The translations under genes were made by a program, and so were the position numbers. The notes below the pieces were generated by a model that ran no database searches, had not been told where the DNA came from, and worked only from the letters and a program-made list of their open reading frames with translations. Below, piece after piece: positions 1-15,423 of a DNA stretch of 64,000 bases. Origin of the DNA: Phascolomyces articulosus. Taxonomy: Eukaryota > Mucoromycota > Mucoromycetes > Mucorales > Lichtheimiaceae. Positions within the stretch are counted from its first letter, which is position 1, and each line of letters starts with the position of its first letter. Location: NCBI GenBank assembly GCA_025677815.1, contig JAIXMP010000006.1:744001-808000 (forward strand), given 5' to 3'.

Positions 1-3000
1 TATTTATTGGAATCTCGTGTTAATATATCCTTATATTTACATTGCTTCAACCTTCTTGTTTTCAATCTATTTTACAATAACAAATGACACAATAAGATAA
101 ACTTTTACTATTTAAATTGAATAAAAACAAGTTCAAAAAAGGTTTTAATCATCCGAATTATTATCTAATCCATTGATTCATATAAGTTATAATAAAAATC
201 GATCATACTGTAATATATGTACGTTAGCTACTTTCCTATAAATGCACATTACAAAGAAACAATTGGTAAATTTTCCATTTATGGCAAATCCCATTTTATG
301 CAGCAAGATGAAAAAGAGATCGCGTACTTTACTTACGGCATAGATGATCGGTGTATTAATAGAATAATAGAATAAATAGTAAAACAAATTCACGGATATT
401 TATCCTTCTATTTATTCCCGATAGGTTCTTATTAAACTTTTTTTTATCTCAACATCGGGATTGGCAATGATTTACCTTAAGGGAAAAAAAATAAGAATAA
501 AAAATCGAAAAAGTGAAATAATCAATTTGTTCTGTGACTAGATTGTTTTCTTAATTTGGAAGAGACGAACAATATAATCGAATTAGGTACACAACATATA
601 TGGTATTTTTTTTATTGAAATGAGATGGTTGGTGTGGATAAAATTCAAAGAAACCCATATTTGATAAACAATTCGATCACCTGAATGACTTTGGGTTTTT
701 TTTTTTTAGTATGTTTTGTTTTCAAAAAATATGTACCACATATTTGTTTCACACAAAGAAAAAGAGTTTTTGTCAAGATGAAAAAAAAAAAAAACGTTGA
801 TCGATGTATATGGTTAACAATGATATAAAAGTCAAGGTATAAATAAGAATAACAATAAGAGTATTCCTCAGAGGTGGTATATCTATCATTGTGCTGCGAA
901 AAAAAAGGCACGACGCGATTATTCGTGTTCTGTTTTTTCTTTGATCGATGGCCAACAAATAATGTATAACTATAGAAATCTAGTCAACCAGCCCCATTTT
1001 AAATCTAATCATTAAATCCAATAGACTGGTACCGAAATTGCGGATAAACAAATGAGCAACAAGGTTAGAGGTGGTTTATTATTGCACATTTTTTTTAATG
1101 TCATTGCAGTTAAAAGTGTACAAATGATGAAATGATCGAAAAAAAAGAGGCTGAGGAACCAACATAACAAGCAATCTCTATCATTCCTCCAACCAACTCT
1201 AATTAAATATGTGATTATCATGTCAGGAACACAAAATCTATTTTTGTATAATAATCGAGATCTCACTTTTGAACTGCACATCTAATTCCTTCTTCTTTTT
1301 TCCATGGGTAAAGAGCAAGGAGTAAGAAGTTGACAACGTTTGGATGTCGTCAAGATGATGTTCCAATAGGGCAAAGGAGAGAAAATATTTTATCCCAAAT
1401 TACTGGGATAATTTATCAGTTGGGGCAAAAAAAAAACAAGTAATTGTGATTCTAGGGATTACTATGATAATTCATCTTATTCTAGACTTTTTATTATTAT
1501 GCATTGAGACGTTTCACATTGTAATTCTCTTTCTGTCCCCACCCCCCAAAAAAAAAGTTTAAATTATAAATATCTTTTTGGCGTAATTTTTTTTTCATAT
1601 ATTTAACGCTAAAGAATATTCTTGTTGATTATTCAAAATTATACTAACAACAAACTCCCATTTTAAAAGTTTATCTCCTTAATATCAATAAATAGTAAAT
1701 ATAAGATCTCATAACATACGTAAAAAAATTATATAGTAGTAATAATAAGGTTATAAGAAAGAATGACAGTTCTTTTTTTTGTATATAAATGTAAGTAGAC
1801 GCTAACTAATAGTTTATTATTGCACCGATTCCTCCTGTACTATATAAAAAAATTTCCTTTCTAATGATGTATCCGATCCATTTCATAATTTAAACGCGGG
1901 AAAAGTAGTTGAATAAAGACAAGTGTTCTAATGAAGATAACTTTGTGACACCTTCATGTAATAGTATTAGAGTGAAAACATTCTAGTTCTGACGTTAGTA
2001 TAATAATTTATATATACATGTAATCTAGAGTATTTTATACTATCACCAATTGAGTTTGCTGTTGTGTATGTGCGTGGTGCGTGTGTTGTGTGTATGTGTG
2101 GGGGTTTCATGTTACATGTGCGTTAGTGATTGAAAAGATCACAACATGAAGTCCAGTACGTGTCTCCTTGTCTTCTAAACATCCCATGGAATACATAAAA
2201 ATCATGTAAGTTTAGTAATAATGGAGAATACATGCAGTGTCATGTCATGATGATGTCTCCACAAGAACCTTTCTAATTAAGGTGTGCACAGGCCAACACT
2301 CTGTTGGGGATTTTTTTTGGGGGAAAAAAAAAAAAAAAGGGAAGAAATTATTTTTGAAGCAAGGAGAAGAACCCTTTTTTTTGTTTTCGCATTTACTCAT
2401 TGGTTAGGTTTTATCGCGATTATTTTTCCATTCGAAAAAAATCAGGTTTCTTTTTTGTAGTTCGGTTTTTTTTTTGCATAAAGTTCACAAAGTACCTTTA
2501 CATGAATAAACCCTATCCCTTCCTTTCTTTTATTACTCAGTGAGAAAAAAAAATGAATTTTTATGACGAGGTCCACATCCTTCATCGTATTGTTTGTATG
2601 TACACTCAAAAGAAAAGGATGATTGATGCATTTTGAATAGTTAATGATAATATGGTCACATACATACACATGAATTCACTAATAGCAGAATTCGCGCTAA
2701 AGAGTTATATATTTTTTTTTCTTTCGTAAATAAATGATGATCACAAATGCCGCTCTGATTTCTTTATATCGATCATCCTAAAGCGATCCAACAACCATTA
2801 GCGCGGAGAAAGCATACTATTTTTTTTGGGGGGGGGAGGGTGGTGTGGGGACATAGGAGAAAGTTTTAGTTTACATAATAAGAAGATGATGATGGAATCA
2901 TCGTACTTTTGGATGATCTTTTCTAATCGTTCGTCATGCATGTTTTTTCCCTCCTTTATAAGTATGTTTAAATCGACACACCCACATCAACTTAATCAAT

Positions 3001-5178
3001 ATAAAAATCGATTCACTTTTTTTAGTTAGTTAGTTTATATAGTTTAATGTACGATAGTATACGTACTTGTTATTAATTGACATGTCATTCTTCTCAATTT
3101 GTTATAAAATGATGACACATTATACTATTTATATAACAGAAGGAGAAATATATATAAAACTTCTGGTTTATTATTATATAAGACTATAATACTCGAAAGG
3201 TTCTGGAATGAAATCAATAAAATGTCAAAATAGAACTATTTTGTTCATGCTTGCTGCTAGAGTAATGGGGGGTTTATCGTAGTAGTGTGTAAAACCATTT
3301 ACCATTTATAAACTCATTTCAATCTGTTGTATAACATAGGTGATCAAAAGTGTAACCATTATAGCAACAAATAGAGCTGTGCTATTCTAGTATTTGCTTA
3401 TAAAATAGATCCTTTTTTTGGTTTCATTATTAACATATTTAACTTCTTGGACCGAGTCTAAGGTCAAAAAAAAAATCCCAGAAAAAATAAAATATGAGTC
3501 AGATGATGACAAGAGAATTCGTTTTATGAAAAAGAAAGTTTTTAGTTCTCGATCTAAAATATATCGGGTCGAAAAAAAAGAAAAACATACACACGCATGT
3601 ACTTTGGTATAACCTCATTATATGATGTTGATTAAAGAAAAATATATATTATAATCGACGATGGATTGATAATCATGTGTTGTTGTTTTTTTCTTGATCA
3701 TAAAAATAATAGCTCCATTTGTATAAATGTTTATTATTGTGAATATCATTTGAGATCGTATCTCAAACTTCTTTTTTTCCATTTATATATATATAAAACT
3801 ACTAGTAGTGACTACATTGACTTCTATCCTTATGAAAGGGCAAAAGTAACAAAGCAATCAAAAGTATTATTAAATGATAAATGACACGGTATCCCTTCTC
3901 TCTCTGTCCCCCCAACCAATCAAAAAAGCAATGAAACAAGTTTAGATAATGGAAGTGATAACCATATTCGATCTAGTGGAAAAGATGACCACATTTATTA
4001 TTAGTTAACTACTACTACCACCAACACTAGAATATCATGGTACGACCATAAACAGAGCATCCACTTTTTTTTTCTCTTCTTCTTTTTCTTCATAAAAATG
4101 AGTTTATCATCATGGGGTATTTTTATTTTGATTATTATATTCTTTATTAAACTCTCTTCCAACCCCCCAAAACAAACGGAGAGCGAGAACGAGCATCCGC
4201 TCACAATTTGTGATTTCTTTATTTTTTTTTTACTAAACCAACCATGGATAACGACATATCACGGAAAAAAAAAATAGAAAATCCACGCGTAACTGCTTAA
4301 AGATGATGACCACGTATACACTTTCAAATAAATCAATTTGCCTACGGATGTAACATGGTAATTTGGACATAAACTTGTTATTTCATAATCTTATCCTCAT
4401 TATCAAATATTTGTCATGATCGGTTTCGATTCCTCATCGTCTTTTATATCCCTTCTCCCCCTTTTTTTTTCTCGGTTATTTCTGGTCGTTCCTTTCTTTT
4501 TTTTTTTTTGTGTAATAAGAGATTAATAAAGATGGTACAAAATGATCGCTCAATTTTACGTGTTTATTTAGCAATTACAAGTATAGATATGTGCGTACAT
4601 TTATAATATGGACGTGACGATCAAAATGAATGAGTATATACTCTTTAGTTCAAGGATGAAACTAGTTTTTATTATTAATAGACATTTTAAAAAAAATCAT
4701 AAGATATACAGACAAAAATGTGCAAAAGTAGGTGGTAGTAATAATAGTAATAGTAACGCGGTTGAACGATATAGAGCATGTGCTTGTATATATATATATT
4801 AATAGGAGAAGATCGTATAATGTTAATATAACATTACGATTGCAAGACAAGTTTGAATAATAATATATATATAACTGAAATGAGAGAATATTCTTTTTTT
4901 TGAATGTGTGTGATGATGATGGTGGGAGAGGATTTGAGTTACTATTAAATATATATCATCGTTATAATAATAACAATAAAGAATATGTGCAAATGAAAAT
5001 AAAAAACATAGAACAAAGAAGAAAAAACACGGGGGAGGGGATAATAGAAACAACAAACAAAAAGAACGGAGGACAATGTAATACGTTATATGTTAACATA
5101 CTCTACTTTGTTGAATAGTAGTAGTAGTAAGTAGTGAGGTATATGAATAATATGCACTTTAGCTGTAAATTAAATAAT
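1..5178. other. AT-rich intergenic stretch, no gene supported
   Basis: Both strands were read for long frames, splice-linked exons and RNA genes. Only short frames rich in Phe, Ile, Lys and Tyr runs are present, as expected from AT-rich noncoding DNA. There are many poly-A/poly-T tracts, a GT-rich stretch around 2059-2105 and a G-run near 2827-2838. I see nothing else that can be supported. Confidence 0.6.
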
Positions 5179-8030
<2,852 letters not shown>

Positions 8031-10032
8031 TTAACGTGTACTTTGACGACCACAAAGAAATACAATAAAACTTAATACACCAACAGCAGCTGATGCATGA
8101 CACAATGGTACTGCACCTAATTGATTATAAATGGCGCCACCAACAATACATCCAATACCATATCCTAATCCCGTAAATAAGGAAGCCAAAATACCCTGTG
8201 CAACTGCACGTTGATCGGGAGGGAAAAATGCATCCACTTCAGAAACAGCCGTTGACCAACATAAAGCATATGCCGAACCTATGATATATTCAGCGCATTA
8301 AAAAATCGAATATGTCTCTATTTACCTTATCCTCTACTCCCTCCCTCTCTTATTACTTACCATTCACCAATTGCATTCCTAAAGCAATGGCTGTGGATAC
8401 AGGCTGTCCAGGTGTTAACCAAGTATAAATTAAATTTCTCAATATAAGAACAATATGTGAATAACCAATCAAACTTGCCACATTGAATTCTTCCAAAAGC
8501 TATACATTATAGAGAAAAAAAAAGAGTTGCATTTAGTGATAAAAAAAAAGGGAATAATTTTAAATAGATGATTCATACTCTTTCTTTCTCTCTCTCTCTC
8601 TTTTTTTATATATATATATCTATACCTTATTAGAAATCCAAAATGTGGATACTTCTGCAACACCACCAATAGGACCTGTCCAACCAATCAAAGAAGATTC
8701 AATTCCCATATCATTTCGCAAAAACAAGAATAAAAATTGAGCAATCATGGAATAAGAAACACCAAATAACATCATCATTAATAAAAAGGACCAAACACGT
8801 GGATTTTTCAAGGTGGATTTTTCAGGTGCTTTTGATTCTGGTCGTCCCAAATCAGCAAAGGCTGCCAATGTGGTATCCACTGTAGGAATATTGGACAAAG
8901 CAAGACCCAAGGGAGGCAAATGATCCATATTAGCAATCCGTTGGCTAGCTTCATTTTGAACATCCATGGCGGTGGTAGCGGTCCTTAATAAACCTAATCG
9001 TCTTCCTTGTTCATCATCAAATTCATCGACATCATATTCTGTATTGGCATAACTGGCTAAACTATCACGACGTGGGAATGCATCTACTTCGTTGCCAATG
9101 GATCGAGCATGTGTGAGTTGACTAAAATAAGAGGCAGGTGTGGTTGGATTATTGTTCTCGGCGGTAGTTGTCATGATGGCATTATAAGGACGATTCAAAC
9201 TCAATTGTTTTCGAAGTAAAGGTTGTCGAATATTAGCAAGGTGGTTAGGTGTGTGATGTTCATTCTCCTCATCATCTCCATCTTCGTTTGGATGAGTGTT
9301 GTTGGTATCATTGGTGCGTTGAGGGTGTAATGAATCCTCGTTGGGAGGAAATTTCGTAAATAAGGAGAGAATCGCAAATAAAGTTACACCAATACCGAAA
9401 ACATAGAACGCGACGTTGATCCCATAAATCCCAATCCATACACCGACAAGTAGAATACAAAGACCATTGGAAACCGAACCCCATAAGCGTTGATTACCTA
9501 GAAACCAAAAAAAAAAAGTCAGTATAAATAATAGTACTTTTTTATATATATATATCTTATACACATAAATACTACTACTCTGTATTCCAAATCAATCTAT
9601 ATATATATGGGGATTACCATATAAAATCTTTTGTTCTCCAAGCATTTTTAATACGGCACTATCCACCAACGTCGATACCGGTTGACCAAAAAATGCAAAA
9701 ATAAAAGCAAACAAGACTGTCAAAAAGAATGTCACTGTGGATGAAGCAGAGGTCATGGCTAACCATCTCGGTAAAAACAAAAACAGCATGATGCCACTCC
9801 CGCCCACCAATGCCAAAATGGCCATGAGAAGACCATGCAAGTGAGGTTTACGATCGACCACCAATGTCCATAGTGGACAAGCAATACTTTGAACAAAAGG
9901 GGCTATGGCTAATAAAACGCCGATTTGATCAGAAGGCAAGTGTAATATTTCATCATAATATAATGGTAGATAAGGTATAGCTGAACCGAATATTGAATAG
10001 AGAAAGACATATAATACTTTAGGGAAAAGCAT
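8031..10032 (-). CDS. Major facilitator superfamily transporter (MFS_1-like), 4 exons
   Basis: Model: exons 10032-9618, 9497-8626, 8499-8361 and 8278-8031; 557 residues. Splice phases (1, 0, 1) all match. The protein has hydrophobic segments in two halves. A long hydrophilic loop (about residues 205-345, rich in Asp/Glu/Asn/Thr) lies between the sixth and seventh membrane spans. Segments such as IPYLPLYY near the start, QPVSTLVDSAVL before intron 1, and IGWTGPIGGVAEVSTFWISNK at exon 2's end resemble the MFS_1-like/MFSD6 family of membrane transporters. The last exon has glycine-rich GLGYGIGCIVGGAIYNQLG, typical of a late MFS helix pair. Substrate is unknown. The start ATG at 10032 is immediately followed by a hydrophobic segment. 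It probably acts in the plasma membrane or an endomembrane, by family inference. Confidence 0.88.
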
Positions 10033-11357
10033 TATATCCTACTACTGTTGCTACTATATGACTAGTAAGGGTAAAAATAAAAAAGAACAGGGGAATAAAG
10101 AAGAAAAATGAGTCGATAAATAATAATAATAAAGTCAGTTATTTCATTTTATATAGAAAAAGTTTTTTTTTTCTGATTCAGTAAGCTATGAAACGTGTTG
10201 AGGGGATTTTTATTGTTGTTGTTTTTTTTTCTGAATATTTATATTAGACCACTGAAAAAACCCCTTCCTTGTTTGTTTTTTTTTCTTTTCCTTATTTCTA
10301 CCTCTTTTAATCTTGTTTCTTTTTTCCATCCTTACTTTTCTTTTCATTTTCTACCTCTTTTTATTTGAAAAAATGAAATGTGGTGCATAAATAACACGTC
10401 GCTAAGTAGAAATTTTATTGACCGGTACATGATTGGTGTTTTTTTGGATGCATTAATTGTTGTACATGACGGTATTTGTGCTGTTTTAGGAAATTGAATA
10501 TCTTTTCTTTATAACTACGACCACTAACTTTAATGCACTCTCTTGGTTGTATATATATCTTTCGATTGTTACAGAAAGAAGAGAACAAAGTAATCCAAAA
10601 AAAAAGTTTCAATAGTGTGTGCCCCCCATGTTATTATTTATTATTATGGATTCCTTTGTTACAGAACTTAAAACAAGGTTCTATCGATGTGTGTTTTTGT
10701 TTGGTTTTGTTGTTGACAAAGTTTATAAATGAAAAATATGACGTTATTTTTTCTTTTTTTGGTATGCCTCATTTTTTTTGTATCTAATAGAAGCACATAG
10801 AAGTAGAAGTTAATGGAGTTCATCATGATCATTTAGCATTGAATTCGAAACTAGTGGGATCTCAGTCCTTTTAAATTATGAACCATTTTTACCATCGTTA
10901 CCCAATCATTTTCGATATTTGTTGGCTCCACACTGTTGTAATAATAATCTAATACTACTTTTTATGGATTGGTAAATAATTAGCTTGTTAGTAGGAAAGC
11001 ACACTATGTTTTAATATGTTAACATTATTGGGTTACTTACTGCTCAAGGATAATTAATAACTCCACCTAAATAAAGTATATAGTAGGAAAGGAGGCATGT
11101 TGGTTTTAAAGAATCGTCTAGAAAAAGACTAAGTTAGCTATTTTGAACCCGCATTTTCACCTACCTATAATAGTTTTATACTATTCTAAGATAATGATAT
11201 AACTATATAGTGAAGAGCTTTGGATATCACAATCTCTCTCCATTATTCTGCAATCTTTAATTGCAATCCACTTGAGCTACTTTTATAAATAAATGTTTTT
11301 TTTTTCAAAGTGATTATGATATTGGACACTGGGCATCTACAACGTCCCTTAGATACG
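10033..11357. other. Intergenic region upstream of MFS gene
   Basis: AT-rich DNA between the MFS gene and the left duplication arm. Apart from the possible zinc-finger remnant at 10415-10560 nothing coding is seen. Confidence 0.5.
10415..10560 (-). pseudogene. Possible degenerate zinc-finger-like fragment
   Basis: A short minus-strand frame ends with a C-terminal stretch containing a Cys, SGRSYK, and an H-x3-H pair inside LKQHKYRH, then RHVQQLM. The spacing is close to a C2H2 finger, but the second Cys is replaced and the Tyr-to-His spacing is not canonical. The RHVQQLM heptapeptide also occurs just after the fingers of the gene at 5179-6168, and about 17 of 22 bases match there. It may be a leftover of a duplicated zinc-finger gene. 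There is no start codon and no upstream exon that I can join. Confidence 0.2.
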
Positions 11358-14089
11358 TCTAAAATGGTGACAATGACGAACAAGCCTTAGGGAATTCTTA
11401 ATATTGGCTGCGACATGGTGTTAATCAGATGTGTTGCGAAGTTGGCTCTTGATGTTGCTTGTTGAATCAGTCCATCTATGCTTCAAAGATAAAATAATAC
11501 GTTTAAAATTTGTTTTATATTTAAAGTCTCTGTTGAACACATCGTCCTTTGTCGTAATTTTTTGTTCGAGACAAATATTAAGAGTAAAAAAGCGAATGAA
11601 AACCCTGCGTTCGTAAGCAGGGAAAAAGTTTTGAGGGAAAAGTTAAAAGGATATGTCATACAAAGGATGAAGAGGTTATATAGAGTCTGTTTATAGAAAG
11701 CAAGTGGCATAAGGTAGTAGCTGTATATAATCTGCTTCAGAGGGAGGAGGAGAAGTGATCCATTTGATAAAGGCCTGTACAGGATAATTGTCATAATATT
11801 GTTGAATATTGCTGCCAGGGTGATGGTAAGCATCACGTTCTGCAAGTATTAAACATACGATTAGCCATAGTTTGTTTTAACGTTGTATTCTATGTGCTGA
11901 AGTTGGCTTCGATTTTGGAAGTTGGTTGAGGATATGAGAAAGAGGATCATCATGCTGTGTTGGCATTTCCAGTCGATGGTGCATGCGTAGACAATCTATA
12001 GCATGTTTATTTGTAAGTATTTGAGAGGGGTATCTTCGACAAGGTTTGGGTCTTCCACCTGGAAGCCAACCAAGCCTCCATCTAATACAGCGGCTTCTTT
12101 CTTTATTTGACATTGGCACCCACATTATCGGATCGATACCCAATTTCGGGAGACAGGCACATAATAGTTTTACATGAGGTGGTGCAGAACGTATAGTTTC
12201 GAATGTGACGTTAAGTATTGGCGGATGATTGTCTAAAGTATTGCCCAGAGATATCACTGTATGGTTGTGGGAGAAGGTTTACAACATCTGATTTGTTGCA
12301 AAGTTTGCTCCAGTAACTTCTTTTTTTGTGCTTCGAGTCCCAGTAGCAATTGTGTTAGGAGTGCATCACCTGGTAAAAATTGTGCTCAATATACACATAT
12401 AACTTGCAATGTTGCTATTCGTTCTGACATACTTGTTAATTTAGTGAGATGAAGCATGATTTTTATTTCAGATTTAGAGTGCGCACCATAGACCATACGA
12501 ATGCATTGGTTTTGAGCTTTTTCAATATTAGCTAGTTGTGTTGCGATAAAGGTTAATACAGCTAGTCCATACTCGAGTTTAGGCCTTATAAATTGTGCAT
12601 AGAGCTGGCTGGATAGGATTCTAGTGAAGCCTGAAGAGATGAGGCCGATATTGTTTAGAACTCGCATGCTGTTAATAGCTGATATTGAATAACGTATAAT
12701 TAGCTGTTGTGCATCTAAATAACCCTTATTGTTGATCGGCACCCCGAGATAAGTAAAAGAAGTTTGGTTTGGAATTGGGGCTTCATATAGATGATAAATT
12801 TGTTCTGCATTAGCTGGTTGTACGATAGCACATTTTATTGGGTTCCATCCATATCCTAAACCAAGGCTATGTTGTTGACAGAGATTAAGTAGATTCTGCA
12901 TGTTATTTGCTGTACTAATGAGTGCCACATATCATCCGCATATAGGAGGCATTGAATATTTGGGAGTGAATTTGTAATGTCCAAAGTTGAATGTTGCTCT
13001 CTATGTCGTTGTTGGTGTGGTATTATTGTTGACTTAAATAATTATCCTCATGATTAGATACGTTTGACAAGGCTAATGGTTGATTTGGTTCAATTCCCCC
13101 TCGTCTGAGCAGAGTCAGTAGATTGTTTATATAAAGAATATATAGGAAGGGAGATAAGATGGAGCCCTGGAGGACTCCAGTAGTAGATGAGAAACGGTGC
13201 GATACAGAATTGGATATTATAACTTCAGTGAGAACATCATTAAATAATTTTTTTTAGTATTGAGAGTAAAAGGTAGGGAGTATTATTATCACTTAGCAGG
13301 TTCCATATATCACGACCAATGGTGTCGTATGCGGATTTAATATCTAGGAAGGCAAGGGTAGGGGTTGGATCATGAGTTTCTTTGTGAATTCTACATAGTT
13401 CCTGGAGACGGAACGCTTGGTCAATAGCACTTCGAGCTGGCCTAAATCCACCTTGGGCTATATCTAAACCTGGACTGTGTGCTTAGAGTAGATCTTAGAG
13501 ATAGTATTCAAAGATTTTTCTTACCACAGAAGTCAGGCTTATAGGTCTGTAGTTGGCTGGATTTTCAGTGTCACCTTTTTTAAATATCGGAACAATTTGA
13601 GCTATTCGCCATAACGTCGGTGTATATAAACTAATCCAGCATAGGTAGAACAACTTGTGAAGAACAGGAGCAATTGTTGTTACTATTGGTTTAAGCATTT
13701 CACTTCTAATGTGGTCTGTACCAGGTGCTTTCTTTCTTGGAAGGCGGTCTATTGAAGCTGACACTGTTTCTTCTGTGATAGGAAAGTCTGAGAATGCTAT
13801 TGGTGTGATAGAATCATCTAATGTCTGGTGATCTTGTTGTATTTGGTTCTGTTGTTGTGTGGGGAGAAGATGACCATCAAAAACTTTTTCAAGATGCTGT
13901 GCCATTTGATTTGCTGCCGCTAGGGGGCCATCCTGATGACTAAACGTGTGTTGTATGGTACGTTTTCGTCGTATTTTTTTAATTGTCGCTGTGGTTTTTT
14001 TTATAATCATCTGTTTCGAGTCGTTTGCAGAAAATACACCATGTTTCACGTTTTTTTTTCTTCAGAGCTTTTCGAACACAGACACTAGC

Positions 14090-14104
14090 TTCTTGATGTC
14101 GTAA
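14090..14104. repeat. SINE target-site duplication, left copy
   Basis: 15-base direct repeat identical to 14502-14516; the duplicated target lies inside LINE coding sequence. Confidence 0.88.
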
Positions 14105-14501
14105 GGGCTTCGGCCCCTGGCGTAATGGTGTTCACGCCACCTTCCCACCGCAGAGTTTGGAGGTTTGACTCCCGCGCCAAGAAGGTCAAGAGTTTTGATG
14201 CCGCTTCCTTGTTGTTTGTCTCTTGGGTGATACTGTCCTTTTTCCGCGCTGACTCCACTTGATCCCCTATCAAGTTTCTCTTCTCTCCGTTACTACTACT
14301 ATGAGTGCCATAAGGGCGTTAATTCGAAAAATAAATAATAGCAGCAAATATCTAGCTCAGTATTATTCATTAGTTCATTCATCTTGTATAGCATGCTTTC
14401 TCTTGTACCATCATAAATCCAAGTACCGCAAGTAGCCGGCCACTTTGCCTATAGGACACAGGCCACTTAGTGCTACATTATAAAAATTGTTTAATTTTTT
14501 T
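14105..14501 (+). mobile_element. tRNA-like SINE inserted in the LINE
   Basis: A 397-base insert interrupts the LINE reading frame. It is flanked by a perfect 15-base direct repeat (14090-14104 and 14502-14516, TTCTTGATGTCGTAA). Excising the insert plus one repeat rejoins the LINE frame exactly (..LRHQ|EASVCVRKAL..). Close to its 5' end it has an A-box-like TGGCGTAATGG and, about 40 bases later, a B-box-like GGTTTGACTCC, the internal polymerase III promoter arrangement of tRNA-derived SINEs. The 3' end is a T-rich tract. Orientation is opposite to the host LINE. It encodes nothing. The tRNA of origin was not identified, and the cloverleaf does not fold convincingly by eye. Confidence 0.8.
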
Positions 14502-14516
14502 TTCTTGATGTCGTAA
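14502..14516. repeat. SINE target-site duplication, right copy
   Basis: 15-base direct repeat identical to 14090-14104. Confidence 0.88.
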
Positions 14517-15423
14517 CCGCCAGGCCATCTTTAACCCAAATGCGCTTCGCCATTTTTGGTAGCATAGTTCTCTGTGGTCAACTAGGCGTTGTACCTTTGC
14601 TGTCCAAAAATGTTACGTCGCTTTTGTCCACCATCTTCTGCCAAATGTTTGGTCCAGAGATGTGTATATGTTGGTGTAAAATTCTTTGGTTAGTATTTCA
14701 ATTTCATCTTGAACGTTGTGGTTTGTTGTTTGTGTTTGAGGTTGATCTATAAGTTGTTGGAGTTTGCTGTTAAGTGCTTGTAAATTGTTGCTTATTGTTG
14801 ATTTGTATTCTTCCTTGACGGCTGGGCCCTTTATTTTACTTAATCTCCATAAGCGTCGCAGTTGCTGTGGAGGTGAGTTGGGGGGGTATACTGTTCTCAA
14901 TATCAAAGCTAAAACGTACCATTTTATGATTAGATCCCAATGATAAATTGTCTGATATATTTAGTGTAGGGTTAATACAGTTGTTTGTGCTCATATATAT
15001 ATCTATGATACTACTACCAGGAGTTCTGAGGAAGGTCGGTTTTCCATAGACTAGTTCAGTATTCCATATTTTTAATTGATGGCTTTCAATCCAATGGATC
15101 ATCAGGTCCCCTCGGGTGTTTGAGTCCGTGTCACCTGTAATGGCGTTGAATCATGCATTGAAGTCGCCACATATAGATAAATGATAAATAATATTTGGAG
15201 GAAAAAATAATCCCACATATTTGCACGCCCGCTCAAACCTCGACTATTCCTAACGTGTAGTTGTTGACTTCATCAGGATGTACATCAAGGACCCTCCAGA
15301 TATTGATAAACAATATTATTTATAAAACTTATTAGACTCATTATCGATTTATTGAGTTGTGATATTTTAAAAATGAATATAAGTCTAATTAATTACATAA
15401 AGTATTATATCAATCGTTCATTT

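Larger units (their letters stand above)
11691..15180 (-). pseudogene. Dead LINE ORF2: endonuclease C-terminus, reverse transcriptase, C-terminal domain
   Basis: Readable pieces in order: the end of an EEP/APE endonuclease (CGDFNA then, after one stop, TGDTDSNTRGD; SSIIDIY; GSNHKMVRFSF) at about 15178-14880; RT fingers with APGTDHIRSEML and PIFKKGDTENPANYRPISLT at 14049-13495; RT palm with FLDIKSAYDTI, LQGSILSPFLY and the catalytic LLYADD at about 13480-12930; thumb with FTYLGVPIN at 12928-12386; then a C-terminal region ending in LLPYATCFL at 11691. Lesions seen: in-frame TGA just after CGDFNA (near 15150), a two-base shift right after YADD (near 12925), frame changes around 13040-13260 and 12270-12390, and an in-frame TAA near 11878. 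It is therefore inactive. Confidence 0.88.
11500..15198 (-). mobile_element. 5'-truncated non-LTR retrotransposon (LINE, APE/RT type)
   Basis: The element begins inside the endonuclease domain (15178 side), runs through reverse transcriptase and a C-terminal region, and ends with a roughly 190-base untranslated tail. The right duplication arm lacks it: matching sequence runs from 41847-41880 straight into 41890 onwards, giving an empty site. AT-rich stretches at the two junctions (about 11487-11499 and 15200-15212) are similar but not identical, and could be a decayed target-site duplication. 5' truncation is typical of target-primed reverse transcription. It is itself interrupted by a SINE at 14105-14501. 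Confidence 0.88.

Noticed and set aside
1012..1281. 89-codon minus-strand frame
   Set aside because: Composition typical of AT-rich chance frames; no ATG context, motif or neighbouring exon supports it.
11483..11845. 120-codon minus-strand frame
   Set aside because: Shadow frame over the LINE C-terminus and 3' tail; the LINE frame ending LLPYATCFL is the meaningful one.
14105..14190. Possible functional tRNA gene
   Set aside because: A/B boxes are present but no convincing cloverleaf or matching acceptor stem. The 15-bp flanking repeats show it is the head of a SINE.
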